This document shows positions 50,453 to 59,465 of a stretch of DNA of 64,000 nucleotides, piece by piece. The first letter of the stretch is position 1. The number at the start of each line of letters is the position of its first letter. The position numbers were made by a program, and so were the translations under genes. Source of the stretch: Desulfurispora thermophila DSM 16022 (GTDB lineage: Bacteria; Bacillota; Desulfotomaculia; Desulfotomaculales; Desulfurisporaceae); assembly GCF_000376385.1 (NCBI RefSeq), contig NZ_AQWN01000010.1, forward strand, positions 231 to 64,230. Reading direction: 5' to 3'. A model generated the notes under the pieces. It worked only from the letters and a program-made list of their open reading frames with translations. It had not been told where the DNA came from and did no database searches.

Positions 50453-51718
50453 CTATGCGTTGTGCGCCGGTAAACCGTGCGAATTCACATATTCCTGTTG
50501 TTCCGGGCTCATCTGGTCTATGGCAACTCCCAGGGACTGGAGCTTCAAGCGGGCCACCCGCTGGTCGATTTCCACCGGCACATTGTAGACACGCTTTTCC
50601 AGTCCCCGCCCCTGCTCACTAACATAGCGGGCCGCCAGGGCCTGCAGGGCGAAAGACATGTCCATGATTTCGGCCGGGTGACCGTCACCCGCGGCCAGAT
50701 TGACCAGGCGCCCCTCGCCCAGCAAGTACAGTCGCCGCCCATCGGGCAAAGTGTACTCTTCAATGTCCTTGCGCACCAGACGCCGCCCGGTGGACACCCT
50801 CTGCAACTCGGGCTTGTTTATTTCCACATCGAAATGACCGGCGTTGGCCAGAATGGCTCCGTCCTTCATGCGCCGGAAGTGGTGGGCGCGCAACACATCT
50901 TTGCAACCGGTAACAGTGATGAAGATATCGCCCACCGCCGCCGCTTGGTCACTGTTCATGACCTGGTGCCCGTCCATGTAAGCCTCGATGGCCCGTACCG
51001 GGTCCACTTCCGTAACAACCACCCGCGCACCAAGCCCCCGGGCTTTCATGGCCACACCGCGGCCACACCAACCGTATCCCATAACCACCACTGTTTTACC
51101 GGAAACAATCAGGTTGGTGGTACGCATGATGCCCGCCCACACCGACTCACCGGTTCCATACCGGTTATCAAACAAGTATTTGCATCGAGCGTCGTTGACC
51201 GCCAGCATGGGAAACAGCAGCCGGCCATCCCTTTCCAGGGCCCGCAGGCGCATGACGCCGGTGGTGGTTTCCTCACAACCGCCCAGCACGTGGCCGGTCA
51301 GGTGGGTCATGCTGGTGTGCAACAGATGCACCAGGTCGCCACCATCGTCAATAATAATGTGCGGTTCCCAGGCTAAAGTGGCCGCCAGATGATCGTAATA
51401 TTCCTGCTCGCTGGCGTTATACCAGGCATAAACATTGATGCCCGCCGCAGCCAGGGCGGCCGCCACATCGTCCTGAGTGGAAAGGGGATTGGAACCGGTG
51501 ATGGCCACCTGGGCACCCCCCTCCCGGATTACCTCGGCCAGGTAGGCCGTTTTGGCCTCCAAATGTATGCTCATGGCCACCCGCAGGCCGGCGAAGGGCT
51601 TTTGTGCCGCAAATTCTGCCCGGATCACATTCAATACCGGCATGTGCGCCTTTACCCAGTCTATTTTTAAACGTCCGGCCGGTGCCAGACCAATATCGCG
51701 AATAATGTAATCTCGCAT
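50453..51718 (-). CDS. ahcY: Adenosyl- (or inosyl-) homocysteinase AhcY
   Basis: The 421-residue NAD-dependent enzyme splits SAH, or S-inosylhomocysteine, to homocysteine and the nucleoside. Seen are SIHLEAKTAYLAE, ETTTGVMRLRALERDGRL, the NAD loop VVMGYGWCGRGVA and AGHFDVEI. It is of the short archaeal/Thermotoga type without the C-terminal Lys-Tyr extension. Its operon includes a deaminase acting on SAH, so the inosyl form may be the real substrate, as described for Methanocaldococcus. Confidence 0.93.
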   Translation of the reverse strand: MRDYIIRDIGLAPAGRLKIDWVKAHMPVLNVIRAEFAAQKPFAGLRVAMSIHLEAKTAYLAEVIREGGAQVAITGSNPLSTQDDVAAALAAAGINVYAWYNASEQEYYDHLAATLAWEPHIIIDDGGDLVHLLHTSMTHLTGHVLGGCEETTTGVMRLRALERDGRLLFPMLAVNDARCKYLFDNRYGTGESVWAGIMRTTNLIVSGKTVVVMGYGWCGRGVAMKARGLGARVVVTEVDPVRAIEAYMDGHQVMNSDQAAAVGDIFITVTGCKDVLRAHHFRRMKDGAILANAGHFDVEINKPELQRVSTGRRLVRKDIEEYTLPDGRRLYLLGEGRLVNLAAGDGHPAEIMDMSFALQALAARYVSEQGRGLEKRVYNVPVEIDQRVARLKLQSLGVAIDQMSPEQQEYVNSHGLPAHNA

Positions 51719-51757
51719 ATTTTGCCCTCTCCTTCTGTGTGTTACAGTAAAATTTTT

Positions 51758-52798
51758 TCACCGGAAAAGAGCGGCCAGACTTTCTTCATAGGGCGGGCGG
51801 GCCACACCCCGTTCGGTGATAATGGCTGTCACCAGCCGGGCCGGAGTAACATCAAAGGCCGGGTTCCATACCTGCACCCCTTCGGGCGCCACCCGCACGC
51901 CGCCAATGTGGGTTACTTCCTCGGGCTGACGCTGCTCAATGGGAATCTCCCGGCCGCTGGACAGGCTCAGGTCAATGGTGGACAGGGGAGCAGCCACGTA
52001 AAAGGGTATGCCGTGTTCCCTGGCCAGCACGGCTACTCCATAAGTGCCAATTTTGTTGGCCACATCCCCGTTGCGGGTAATGCGGTCGGCACCTACAATG
52101 ACCACATCCACCTTACCCAGGGCCATTAGATAACCGGCCATGTTGTCGGTAAGCAGAGTCACCGGAATCCCTTCCTGGCTCATTTCCCAGGTGGTCAGGC
52201 GTGCCCCCTGCAGGAGAGGGCGGGTCTCGTCAGCGTAAACGTGGATCTTTTTACCCTGCCGGTGGGCGGCCCGGATTACCCCCAGAGCCGTGCCAAAGCC
52301 TGCCGTGGCCAGAGCTCCGGCATTGCAGTGGGTGAGCACATTGGCCTGCTCGGGCAGCAATGCCGCCCCGAACTGCCCCATGGCCTGGTTGGCCCGGTAG
52401 TCCTCATCGTAAATGGCCCGGGCTTCAGCCAAAAGCAATTCTTTTAGTTGATCGGGCGGAGCAGGCAGGGCCGCCTCCATTTTGTCCAGCAAGCGGCGCA
52501 AGGCCCAGTTTAGATTGACAGCTGTGGGTCGGGTGGCGGCCAGCCGGGATGCAATTTCCTTGACCTGCTGTAGAAAAAGTTCGCTATCCTGGCAGTTGAT
52601 GCACCTGGCCCCCAGGGCCAGCCCGTAGGCCGCAGCCGCCCCGATGGCCGGCGCTCCCCGCACGGCCAGACGGCGGATAGCGTCACAGACGGTATCCACG
52701 TCCCGACACTGGATGTATTTCACCTGTCCGGGTAGCAAGGTTTGGTCCAGCAATACCAGGCAATCGTCCTGCCAGCGCATGGTTTCCATGTCGGGCAT
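51758..52798 (-). CDS. mtnA: 5-(methylthio)ribose-1-phosphate isomerase MtnA
   Basis: The 346-residue isomerase converts the aldose-1-phosphate made by the phosphorylase into the ribulose-1-phosphate. The family motifs RGAPAIGAAAAYGLALG, LTHCNAGALATAGFGTALG (catalytic cysteine) and VGADRITRNGDVANKIGT (catalytic aspartate) are present. Substrates would be the methylthio or 5-deoxy sugar. It is second in the operon, shortly after mtnP. Confidence 0.95.
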   Translation of the reverse strand: MPDMETMRWQDDCLVLLDQTLLPGQVKYIQCRDVDTVCDAIRRLAVRGAPAIGAAAAYGLALGARCINCQDSELFLQQVKEIASRLAATRPTAVNLNWALRRLLDKMEAALPAPPDQLKELLLAEARAIYDEDYRANQAMGQFGAALLPEQANVLTHCNAGALATAGFGTALGVIRAAHRQGKKIHVYADETRPLLQGARLTTWEMSQEGIPVTLLTDNMAGYLMALGKVDVVIVGADRITRNGDVANKIGTYGVAVLAREHGIPFYVAAPLSTIDLSLSSGREIPIEQRQPEEVTHIGGVRVAPEGVQVWNPAFDVTPARLVTAIITERGVARPPYEESLAALFR

Positions 52799-52865
52799 TT
52801 TCCTTTCTCAATTTATTTTACCTTGGTGCAGGCACATTCTGACGTAATAAGTAAAAAAACAGATT

Positions 52866-53663
52866 TTAATTATTTTTCTCGGGCACAGCCACCGGTTCTG
52901 CCAAAGCGTGGTGACAGGCGCAGTCGCGCTCAGGCGGCAGCAGGCTGATCGCCCGCATTAGCAGGCGGCGCAGGTTGGCGCCGTTATCCGTCATAATTTC
53001 CACCACTTCCTGATGGGACAGCTTGCTGGAAGAGATCCCGGCAGCGTAGTTGGTGACCATAGCTACAGTGGCGTAGCATATCTCGGCCTCGCGAGCCAGC
53101 ACCACCTCGGGCACACTGGTCATACCCACCAGATCACCGCCCAGCATCTTAAACATTTTAATCTCGGCCGGCGTTTCAAAGCGTGGCCCCTCGGTACAAA
53201 CATACGTTCCAGCCGGATGGCAGGGCAGCTCCAGCTCGCGTGCTGCCCGCAGCAAAACCTGGCGCAATTCCGGACAGTACGGCTCGGTCATATCCAAATG
53301 CACAACACCCTGCTCAACAAATGTGGAGGGTCGACCCTTAGTGAAATCCAGGAACTGATCCACCAGCACAAAATGGCGCGGCGCAAAATCCATGTTCAGC
53401 GACCCGACAGCCGCCGTGGCAAAAATACTTTTGACGCCCAACTGCCTCAAGGCAGCAATATTGGCCCGGTAGTTTACCAGATGCGGGGGAACCGAGTGAT
53501 CGGCCCCGTGCCGGGTCATAAAGGCTACTTCCCGTCCCTGGTAGCTGCCAATTTTTAACTGAACTTGACCGTAAGGGGTACTAAGCTGTTCTTCCCGTAA
53601 ATCGGACAATATTTCAGGGTCATAAACACCCGTGCCGCCAATCACGGCAATAGTTACTGCCAT
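52866..53663 (-). CDS. mtnP: MTA/MTI phosphorylase family, probable 6-oxopurine (methylthioinosine) type
   Basis: The 265-residue phosphorylase has VIGGTGVYDP, RHGADHSVPPHLVNYRANI, TEGPRFETPAEI and TNYAAGISSSKLSHQEV. In MTA phosphorylases the base pocket has Asp in a TDYD segment, which binds the 6-amino group; here N205 of TNYAAG replaces it, as in enzymes for 6-oxopurines. With the deaminase in the same operon this fits methylthioinosine as substrate. The ATG at 53663 follows GGGAGGG; the longer frame to 53831 is rejected. First gene of the operon. Confidence 0.9.
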   Translation of the reverse strand: MAVTIAVIGGTGVYDPEILSDLREEQLSTPYGQVQLKIGSYQGREVAFMTRHGADHSVPPHLVNYRANIAALRQLGVKSIFATAAVGSLNMDFAPRHFVLVDQFLDFTKGRPSTFVEQGVVHLDMTEPYCPELRQVLLRAARELELPCHPAGTYVCTEGPRFETPAEIKMFKMLGGDLVGMTSVPEVVLAREAEICYATVAMVTNYAAGISSSKLSHQEVVEIMTDNGANLRRLLMRAISLLPPERDCACHHALAEPVAVPEKNN

Positions 53664-53884
53664 CCAATTTCCCTCCCGCTTCAAGGCTACTTTTTGTGCT
53701 ACAGCGAAAGTATGCCCGCACCCGCTGCAGACAAGAAATTGTGCTGTAGAGTTAGCATGGTTAACAACAATTCCAAGTATTCGCCTTTTTTCCAGGCTTT
53801 CCTGTTGGGCGGGGAAATTTTGTCCCGGCAACCGCTGTCCGGTCTAGTTTGCAACCGGCAGAGCAGAAATACAGACCGGTGGAC
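53664..53884 (-). other. Upstream region of the mtn operon
   Basis: About 220 bases separate the preceding terminator from mtnP. I see no SAM, SAH or other riboswitch consensus and no near-consensus promoter. A short frame with one CxxC (VCSGCGHTF) runs into mtnP in frame but lacks a start with a ribosome binding site. Confidence 0.4.
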
Positions 53885-53916
53885 CAAAAAACAAAAAACC
53901 GGAGACATAGCTCCGG
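53885..53916 (-). terminator. Terminator of the 216-residue gene
   Basis: CCGGAG and CTCCGG pair around a six-base loop, and the minus strand continues with TTTTTTGTTTTTT. Confidence 0.85.
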
Positions 53917-53985
53917 AGCAGGTTTGTTCAGCAGTAATTTCGCCAACAGAAAGGCAAAATTTCACCTTCAGGCGAGGCAAAGCAC

Positions 53986-54636
53986 TCAAGCACTTTTTTC
54001 TAAATTGGAAATTTCCGCCATACCTTCACTATCGCAAAACTGAGCCTGCAGAAATGCTGTTACACTGTGTTGAATGCTCAGATCGCAGAACAAATCCAGC
54101 ACCTGTTGCAATTGATCCAGAAAAGCCGGTTGGCTAAAAAGAGCAGGCAACATTTCCGCCCACTGGTTGATATAAGTGGCCAGTGTACTGCTATTGGGCA
54201 GTGAAGTGAGAAATACAGGCAGCTGATAAATCATTTCCCGTACCTGTTGCGCCTCGGGCGGGCTGGCCAGGAACTCCTGCAAATAACCCAGAACTTGCTT
54301 AAACCCTTCGTAGTCGGGCAATTGTCTGGCAAAAACCAAAAAGCCGGCTGCTTTTTCCACCCATTCATCCTTGACCGAGAGATCGCAGATGTAATCAGAT
54401 AGATTATCCAGAATATCGCGCATTCCCTCATACTTATCCAAGTCACGTACAATATCCAGACCAGCTTCAATAATCAAGCCAATTTCCTCTGCTGTAAATG
54501 GTATATGATTAGCTAATTCATACAATTGGGCTGCTAAGTCTCCAAGCTGCCGCCAACTGGCCAGATCGCAAAATAAATCAAATAAGTTACTAATAGGCAC
54601 TGCATTTTTGTTTGTATACAATGTTAGTTCAATCAT
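53986..54636 (-). CDS. 216-residue all-helical repeat protein, unknown
   Basis: The protein appears wholly helical and acidic, without signal peptide or membrane helix. A short motif recurs: DLFCDLAS at 20-27, DYICDLSV at 81-88 and DLFCDLSI at 181-188. DKYEGMRDIL (67-76) and PDYEGFKQVL (107-116) form a second repeated unit. The spacing suggests a duplicated helical hairpin. The ATG follows GGGAGG at nine bases, and a strong terminator follows the gene. I do not recognise the family. Confidence 0.7.
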   Translation of the reverse strand: MIELTLYTNKNAVPISNLFDLFCDLASWRQLGDLAAQLYELANHIPFTAEEIGLIIEAGLDIVRDLDKYEGMRDILDNLSDYICDLSVKDEWVEKAAGFLVFARQLPDYEGFKQVLGYLQEFLASPPEAQQVREMIYQLPVFLTSLPNSSTLATYINQWAEMLPALFSQPAFLDQLQQVLDLFCDLSIQHSVTAFLQAQFCDSEGMAEISNLEKSA

Positions 54637-54838
54637 TACCTTCTACCTCCCGTGCTCCTTATTTTACATAAGAAATTGCAAAAAGAAAAGATATTTTTTC
54701 AAAATTAAAACTAGCGAAAATACTTCATAGAAACATAGATATCTATTCGTTCAAAAAGTAATAGCGAAAATTTAACACAGATGAATAGTTTGTTTTGCCG
54801 TTCGCAGAGATCTCCACCCGAATAAGATTGCAGCATAT

Positions 54839-54867
54839 TGCCAGTCCTGGGGAAACATGCAATAATT
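54839..54867 (+). promoter_or_regulatory. Promoter of the PAS-GGDEF-HD-GYP gene
   Basis: TTGCCA (54839-54844) and AATAAT (54862-54867) are spaced by 17 bases, shortly before the start codon. Confidence 0.5.
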
Positions 54868-54884
54868 TTTTTAACTGAGGCCAG

Positions 54885-56849
54885 ATGATATTTTTTTCGA
54901 CAGCGATCAGGGCGGTGGGAAGTATGCTAAACAAGCATGAAGTACCGGAATCTATCGACAGAAAAATGCAAGGTATGGCATCATGCAGCTACCTGCCAGA
55001 GATGCTCTCAAACCAGGAGGAATTTTTTCGCATAATTCTGGAAACAACGGCCAGTGTTGTGCTCATTCTGCAGGGCGAAGCAGGGCAACTAGTGTATATC
55101 AATCCTTTTGCCAGGCAACTTCTGGGCTACCAGATTTCCGAACTTCAGAATAATAATCTTATTGAAATGCTGGTACCGGCCAAACACCGGGCAGAAGTAA
55201 CCCGGCACTACCTGGCCGTACTGGCAGGACAAAAGCCTTTGCCTTTTTACGAAACCGCCATACTCACCAAAAACGGCAAAACCTGCTACATCCGCTGGAC
55301 AGGTTCTCTGCTGCCCGGCAAACAATCAGTTCGGCAAATAGTACTGATTGGCCACGACATTACCGCCAGTGTCATAGCACGCCGGCAGTTAAAAGCATCG
55401 CGGGAGAAATATTTTCGCCTCTTTAACAATTCCCCTGATGTCATTTACACCTTAAACCACCAGGGTCTGGTTACCAATATTAACAAAACAGCACTGGAAT
55501 TGATGGGTTATCAAAAACATGAGATTATCGGCCAACACTACAAGAATTTTTTACACCCCGCTGATCAAGAACTGGCCGAAAAAAATTTCTTTGTAATCAG
55601 CCAACCCGGCAGCCGCCATCACTACACCCTGCGTCTAAAACACAGGGACGGCAATTACCTGTATTTTGAAATAAAAACTTTTTCCCATTTTGACCAGACC
55701 GGCGACTTCGTATTTATAGAAGGCGTTGCCCGCGACATTACAAAGCAGGTTCGGGCCCGGAAAAAACTGCTTGAGCAACATCAACAATTAAAAGAAATGC
55801 ACGCAGCCCTGCAAAAAGCAATGATCACCGACCGTCTGACCGACCTGGGCAACCGGGAGCACTATGAACAACAACTTCTGGAAACTGAGACAAAGGAGCC
55901 ATGGCCCTGTGGTATCCTTCTGCTGGACGTCTGCGGTTTGAGTCTGATCAACGACTCCCTGGGCTATGAACAGGGCAACCTGCTGCTGAAAAAAGTCGCG
56001 GCCGTTTTAAAGCGATACGAAAGTGAGCAGATTTCATGCTACCGCATCGATGGCGATGGCTTTGCCGTGCTCTTTAAAAATTTGCCGGAGGAAAATATAA
56101 AACAGCAGGTGAATACCCTGCTGCAGGACCTGGCCAGCGTAACAATTGACGTTGCCAACACCAGGGTTCTCTTCTCTTATGGACTGGCCATTTCCAATCA
56201 GGAGTGCTCGTTGCAAGACCTGCACTGGCAGGCCGACCGCGATTTAAACCAGGGTAAGCAAAATGAACGCAACCAGGCCCAGATGTCTATCATCTCTTCC
56301 CTGCAGGCCGCGCTGGAAGAGCGCGACTATATGACAGAAGCCCACGCCGAGCGCCTGGAACAGCTGGCCGACATCTTTGCCGTTGCGCTGGACTTAACAC
56401 CCCAGGACAGAGCCCACCTGCGCGCTTTTATGTTGATGCACGATATCGGCAAAGTGGGCATCCCGGACCGGATCCTGCTCAAGCCCGGACGGCTAACAGC
56501 ACAGGAAATGAAGATCATGCAACGTCATTCCTCAATTGGCTACCGCATTGCCATGGCCTCACCGGAAATGGCTCCCATTGCCAAATACATTCTGCACCAC
56601 CATGAGCGCTGGGACGGTACAGGCTACCCGGCCGGCCTCAAGGGCGATGACATACCGCTCCTGTGCCGCATTCTGGCCATTATTGACGCTTTTGACGCCA
56701 TGACCAACGACCGCCCTTACAGGCGAGCCATGCCGGAAGAAAAGGCCATCAAAGAGCTTCAACGCTGCGCCGGCAGCCAGTTTGACCCATACCTGGTGCA
56801 ATTGTTTGTGGAACATGTGCTTCCAAGACAAAAGACTTCACACTCCTGA
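54885..56849 (+). CDS. PAS-PAS-degenerate GGDEF-HD-GYP signalling protein
   Basis: The 654-residue cytoplasmic protein has two PAS domains (about 44-160 and 172-288), a GGDEF-like domain (about 315-450) and an HD-GYP domain (about 480-645). The cyclase signature is changed to DGDGF at 389-393, so diguanylate synthesis is unlikely. HD at 519-520 and GYP at 580-582 are intact, so c-di-GMP hydrolysis is the probable output. Two starts are possible: ATG 54885 and ATG 54924 after GGTGGG. Confidence 0.9.
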   Translation: MIFFSTAIRAVGSMLNKHEVPESIDRKMQGMASCSYLPEMLSNQEEFFRIILETTASVVLILQGEAGQLVYINPFARQLLGYQISELQNNNLIEMLVPAKHRAEVTRHYLAVLAGQKPLPFYETAILTKNGKTCYIRWTGSLLPGKQSVRQIVLIGHDITASVIARRQLKASREKYFRLFNNSPDVIYTLNHQGLVTNINKTALELMGYQKHEIIGQHYKNFLHPADQELAEKNFFVISQPGSRHHYTLRLKHRDGNYLYFEIKTFSHFDQTGDFVFIEGVARDITKQVRARKKLLEQHQQLKEMHAALQKAMITDRLTDLGNREHYEQQLLETETKEPWPCGILLLDVCGLSLINDSLGYEQGNLLLKKVAAVLKRYESEQISCYRIDGDGFAVLFKNLPEENIKQQVNTLLQDLASVTIDVANTRVLFSYGLAISNQECSLQDLHWQADRDLNQGKQNERNQAQMSIISSLQAALEERDYMTEAHAERLEQLADIFAVALDLTPQDRAHLRAFMLMHDIGKVGIPDRILLKPGRLTAQEMKIMQRHSSIGYRIAMASPEMAPIAKYILHHHERWDGTGYPAGLKGDDIPLLCRILAIIDAFDAMTNDRPYRRAMPEEKAIKELQRCAGSQFDPYLVQLFVEHVLPRQKTSHS

Positions 56850-56851
56850 AA

Positions 56852-56877
56852 AAAACCGGCCACCAGGCCGGTTTTTT
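56852..56877. terminator. Bidirectional convergent terminator
   Basis: AACCGGCC and GGCCGGTT pair around ACCA, with T-runs on both strands. It separates the HD-GYP gene from the GltD-like gene. Confidence 0.9.
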
Positions 56878-56917
56878 GTACAAACAATTTATTACTTTAC
56901 AATCAGGCAAGCCAGGA

Positions 56918-58903
56918 TCAAGCACCGTATACATTTTGCAGCCAGACAGAGCGAGCGCAGTCCGGACAAACCGCCCGGTTGGTATACAAATCCGCCGCCG
57001 CTGATTGCACCGGCAAGTCGCACACCCGCTCAGCAGCGTACTGCTCAAGCAAGCCGAGCTCCCCGCGCCGGATTTCGCCATCGGTCAGGAGGGCGTTGAT
57101 AAAACTCAAATGGCGGGTGGTAACAAAGGGACGACCGCAGTGGGCGCAATGCACCAGAGGCAGGCGGGCCAACAGCGCCCCCGTCAACCGGATCTCCCGG
57201 TAACCTTCCCGGTCGGTGGCGGTCAGCGCACCGTGCGGACAGTTATTAACACAGCTACCACAACCCAAACAGCGTTCCGCAACGCGAGTAAAATCTGTCG
57301 GTCCGCTACCACCTGTAACATAGCCCAGCTGTAATGCCGCCACCCCGATTTGGTTGGTACAGGTATCCACGCAGCGGCCGCAAGCCTGGCAAATGTCACA
57401 GCGCAGGCAGCGACGGGCTTCGGCCATAGCTGCGGTGATATCGGGTGCGGCCATAATCTCCTCAAAGCCCGACTTTTTCTCCGTCTGGTACAGACGATGG
57501 TGGTCAATGGCACCGGAGTTTTGCCGCTGCCCGGCACTGACCAGCAAGGGCGGTTGGGGCTCACGGCGCTGTGGAACAAAAAGACCTTCCGTCAGTTGAT
57601 GCCCCCTCAGGTAGGCATCGATCCCCTCCGCCGCTCTCCGGCCCGCCGCAATGGCCCGCACAGCGCTGGCCGGACCGGTAACACTATCCCCACCGGCAAA
57701 TACCATGGGCAAGCCGGTTTGCTGATAGCTATTGACCACGATGCGCTGGTCCTGTACACCAATTTCCCCGCTCAGGCCCTCCAAATATTCCAGGTCAGGC
57801 CTTTGCCCGGTGGCAAAAACCACAATATCCACCGGCAGATCCCATTCCGAGCCTGCCACCGGCACCGGGCGGCGGCGACCGCTGGCATCGGGCTCACTGA
57901 GACGATTTTGCTGACAGCGCAACCCGACCACACTACCATTAAAACTTTTAACTTCCAAAGGCGAAGTAAGAAAATGCCATTTTACCCCCTCTATTTCCGC
58001 CGCCCAGATTTCCTCAGCCAGGGCAGGCATTTCTTCTTTACTCCGCCGGTAAACAGTATACACCTCACTGGCTCCCAAACGCAGGGCTGTACGGGCCACA
58101 TCAATGGCTACATTGCCACCCCCCACCACGGCCACCCGGCGTCCGGCAACACCCAACTCGGCGGGATACCGCTCCTCCATCAGGGCAGTGTTGGCTGTAC
58201 GCAAAAAACCAATCCCATCGTACACCCCGGCTATCCCGGCCGCATCAACCAGCGGAATGGTGGATTGCCAGGCCCCGGTGGCCAGAAAAACTGCCATATA
58301 TCTTTGTTGAAAAAGCCTGGTCAGCCCTTCCCGACCGCGCACCGGGTGGTTAAGTTGCAAATCCACACCCAGGGCCTGAATGTAGGCGATTTCTTCCCAC
58401 AGAACCTGGCGGGGCAAACGATAAGGCGGAATCCCGTAGGCCAGCATGCCCCCGGGCCGGGGCATACTTTCAAAGATGGTCACTTTATAACCCTTGCGAG
58501 CCAAAAAGTATGCTGCCGCAAGGCCGGCCGGACCCGACCCCACCACAGCCACCTTTTCCGGGTACTTTACCGGCAGGTGAACCGGCCGGGGAACTGCCTG
58601 CCTAGTCCGGTCGTAAACCACCCGTTTTAGGGCACATATCTCCACTGGCCGATCCACCTGACCCCGCCGGCAGGCTGTCTGGCAGGGGTGCTCACAGATG
58701 CGGCCCAGCGTACCGGGTAAGGGCAGGTCTTCATAAATACGCTCCAGTGCTGCGGTATAGTTGCCGGCTCCCAGCAGAGTGATATAGCCGGGAATATCCA
58801 GACCGGCCGGACAGGCGGCCTGGCAGGGCGGCAGGGAAACAACCTGTTCACACTGGTCCACAGAATCCCGGGGGACAACAAAAGGTATAAATTTTTCATC
58901 CAC
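56918..58903 (-). CDS. GltD-like NAD(P)/FAD iron-sulfur oxidoreductase with ferredoxin tail
   Basis: The 661-residue flavoprotein starts with the Cys-rich helical domain of glutamate synthase small subunits (CQAACPAGLDIPGY, CEHPCQTACRR). The FAD loop VAVVGSGPAGLAAAYFLARKG, an NAD(P) loop VAVVGGGNVAIDVART and ATGQRPDLE follow. After about residue 520 comes a two-cluster ferredoxin domain (CDICQACGRCVDTC, CLGCGSCVNNCP), then a CAHCGRPF/CPDC pair that may bind zinc. It is last in an operon with a ferredoxin subunit and a PsrA-like molybdoenzyme, so it probably feeds them electrons from NAD(P)H. Confidence 0.88.
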   Translation of the reverse strand: MDEKFIPFVVPRDSVDQCEQVVSLPPCQAACPAGLDIPGYITLLGAGNYTAALERIYEDLPLPGTLGRICEHPCQTACRRGQVDRPVEICALKRVVYDRTRQAVPRPVHLPVKYPEKVAVVGSGPAGLAAAYFLARKGYKVTIFESMPRPGGMLAYGIPPYRLPRQVLWEEIAYIQALGVDLQLNHPVRGREGLTRLFQQRYMAVFLATGAWQSTIPLVDAAGIAGVYDGIGFLRTANTALMEERYPAELGVAGRRVAVVGGGNVAIDVARTALRLGASEVYTVYRRSKEEMPALAEEIWAAEIEGVKWHFLTSPLEVKSFNGSVVGLRCQQNRLSEPDASGRRRPVPVAGSEWDLPVDIVVFATGQRPDLEYLEGLSGEIGVQDQRIVVNSYQQTGLPMVFAGGDSVTGPASAVRAIAAGRRAAEGIDAYLRGHQLTEGLFVPQRREPQPPLLVSAGQRQNSGAIDHHRLYQTEKKSGFEEIMAAPDITAAMAEARRCLRCDICQACGRCVDTCTNQIGVAALQLGYVTGGSGPTDFTRVAERCLGCGSCVNNCPHGALTATDREGYREIRLTGALLARLPLVHCAHCGRPFVTTRHLSFINALLTDGEIRRGELGLLEQYAAERVCDLPVQSAAADLYTNRAVCPDCARSVWLQNVYGA

Positions 58904-58914
58904 GCGACTTCACC

Positions 58915-59442
58915 TCACTGCCCCGCCCACCTTAGTTTTCTTTCCAGAGGAAAGCAATCCCTGGCGTAGCGGATGCGTTTGATATCGGGCAGGTGGTCCA
59001 CGGCAACCAATTGCAGGCAGTCAACGGGACAAGCTTGCACGCAGGCCGGTTTTTCCCCCTTGTCCAGGCGGTCTTTGCATAAATCGCATTTGACCACTTT
59101 ACCCAACCGGGCATCCCACTGGGGCGAACTCCATGGGCAGGCCATAATGCAGCTTTTGCAACCCTTGCATAAATTTTGATCCACATAAACAATGCCGTCC
59201 TGCTCCCGTTTGCGCATGGCCCCGTTGGGGCAAGCCGCCACACACCAGGGTTGCTCGCAGTGAAAACAGGAAATGAAGACAAAATTGGCCCGGGGCTGCC
59301 CGCTGACCAGCATGGGACCCACGGCAATCACCTGGTTGGGCCGCGGACCCAGCGGCAACCCTTTGTTTACTTTGCACTGCACTTCGCAAGCATGACAGGA
59401 AATACATTTATGGCTATCGTGGTAAAGGTAATAATTGCTCAT
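58915..59442 (-). CDS. Four-cluster ferredoxin subunit (DmsB/PsrB-like)
   Basis: The 175-residue protein has four groups of cysteines: CISCHACEVQC, CFHCEQPWCVAACP, CKGCKSCIMACP and CDLC ... CVQACPVDC. These are those of the electron-transfer subunit of complex iron-sulfur molybdoenzymes. The ATG at 59442 follows AGGAGG at nine bases. It links the molybdoenzyme to the flavoprotein. No NrfD/PsrC membrane subunit is nearby. Confidence 0.92.
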   Translation of the reverse strand: MSNYYLYHDSHKCISCHACEVQCKVNKGLPLGPRPNQVIAVGPMLVSGQPRANFVFISCFHCEQPWCVAACPNGAMRKREQDGIVYVDQNLCKGCKSCIMACPWSSPQWDARLGKVVKCDLCKDRLDKGEKPACVQACPVDCLQLVAVDHLPDIKRIRYARDCFPLERKLRWAGQ

Positions 59443-59465
59443 TTGCCCGCGCCTCCTGAAGATTT

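Noticed and set aside
53664-53831. N-terminal extension of MtnP with a CSGC segment, considered as a zinc ribbon
   Set aside because: Only one CxxC is present, no ribosome binding site precedes it, and the ATG at 53663 has GGGAGGG and fits the family start.
53664-53884. SAM or SAH riboswitch before the mtn operon
   Set aside because: None of the conserved blocks of these riboswitches could be matched in the 220 bases.
57350-58630. Plus-strand open frame of 426 residues
   Set aside because: It is the antisense shadow of the GltD-like gene, whose motifs are complete on the minus strand.
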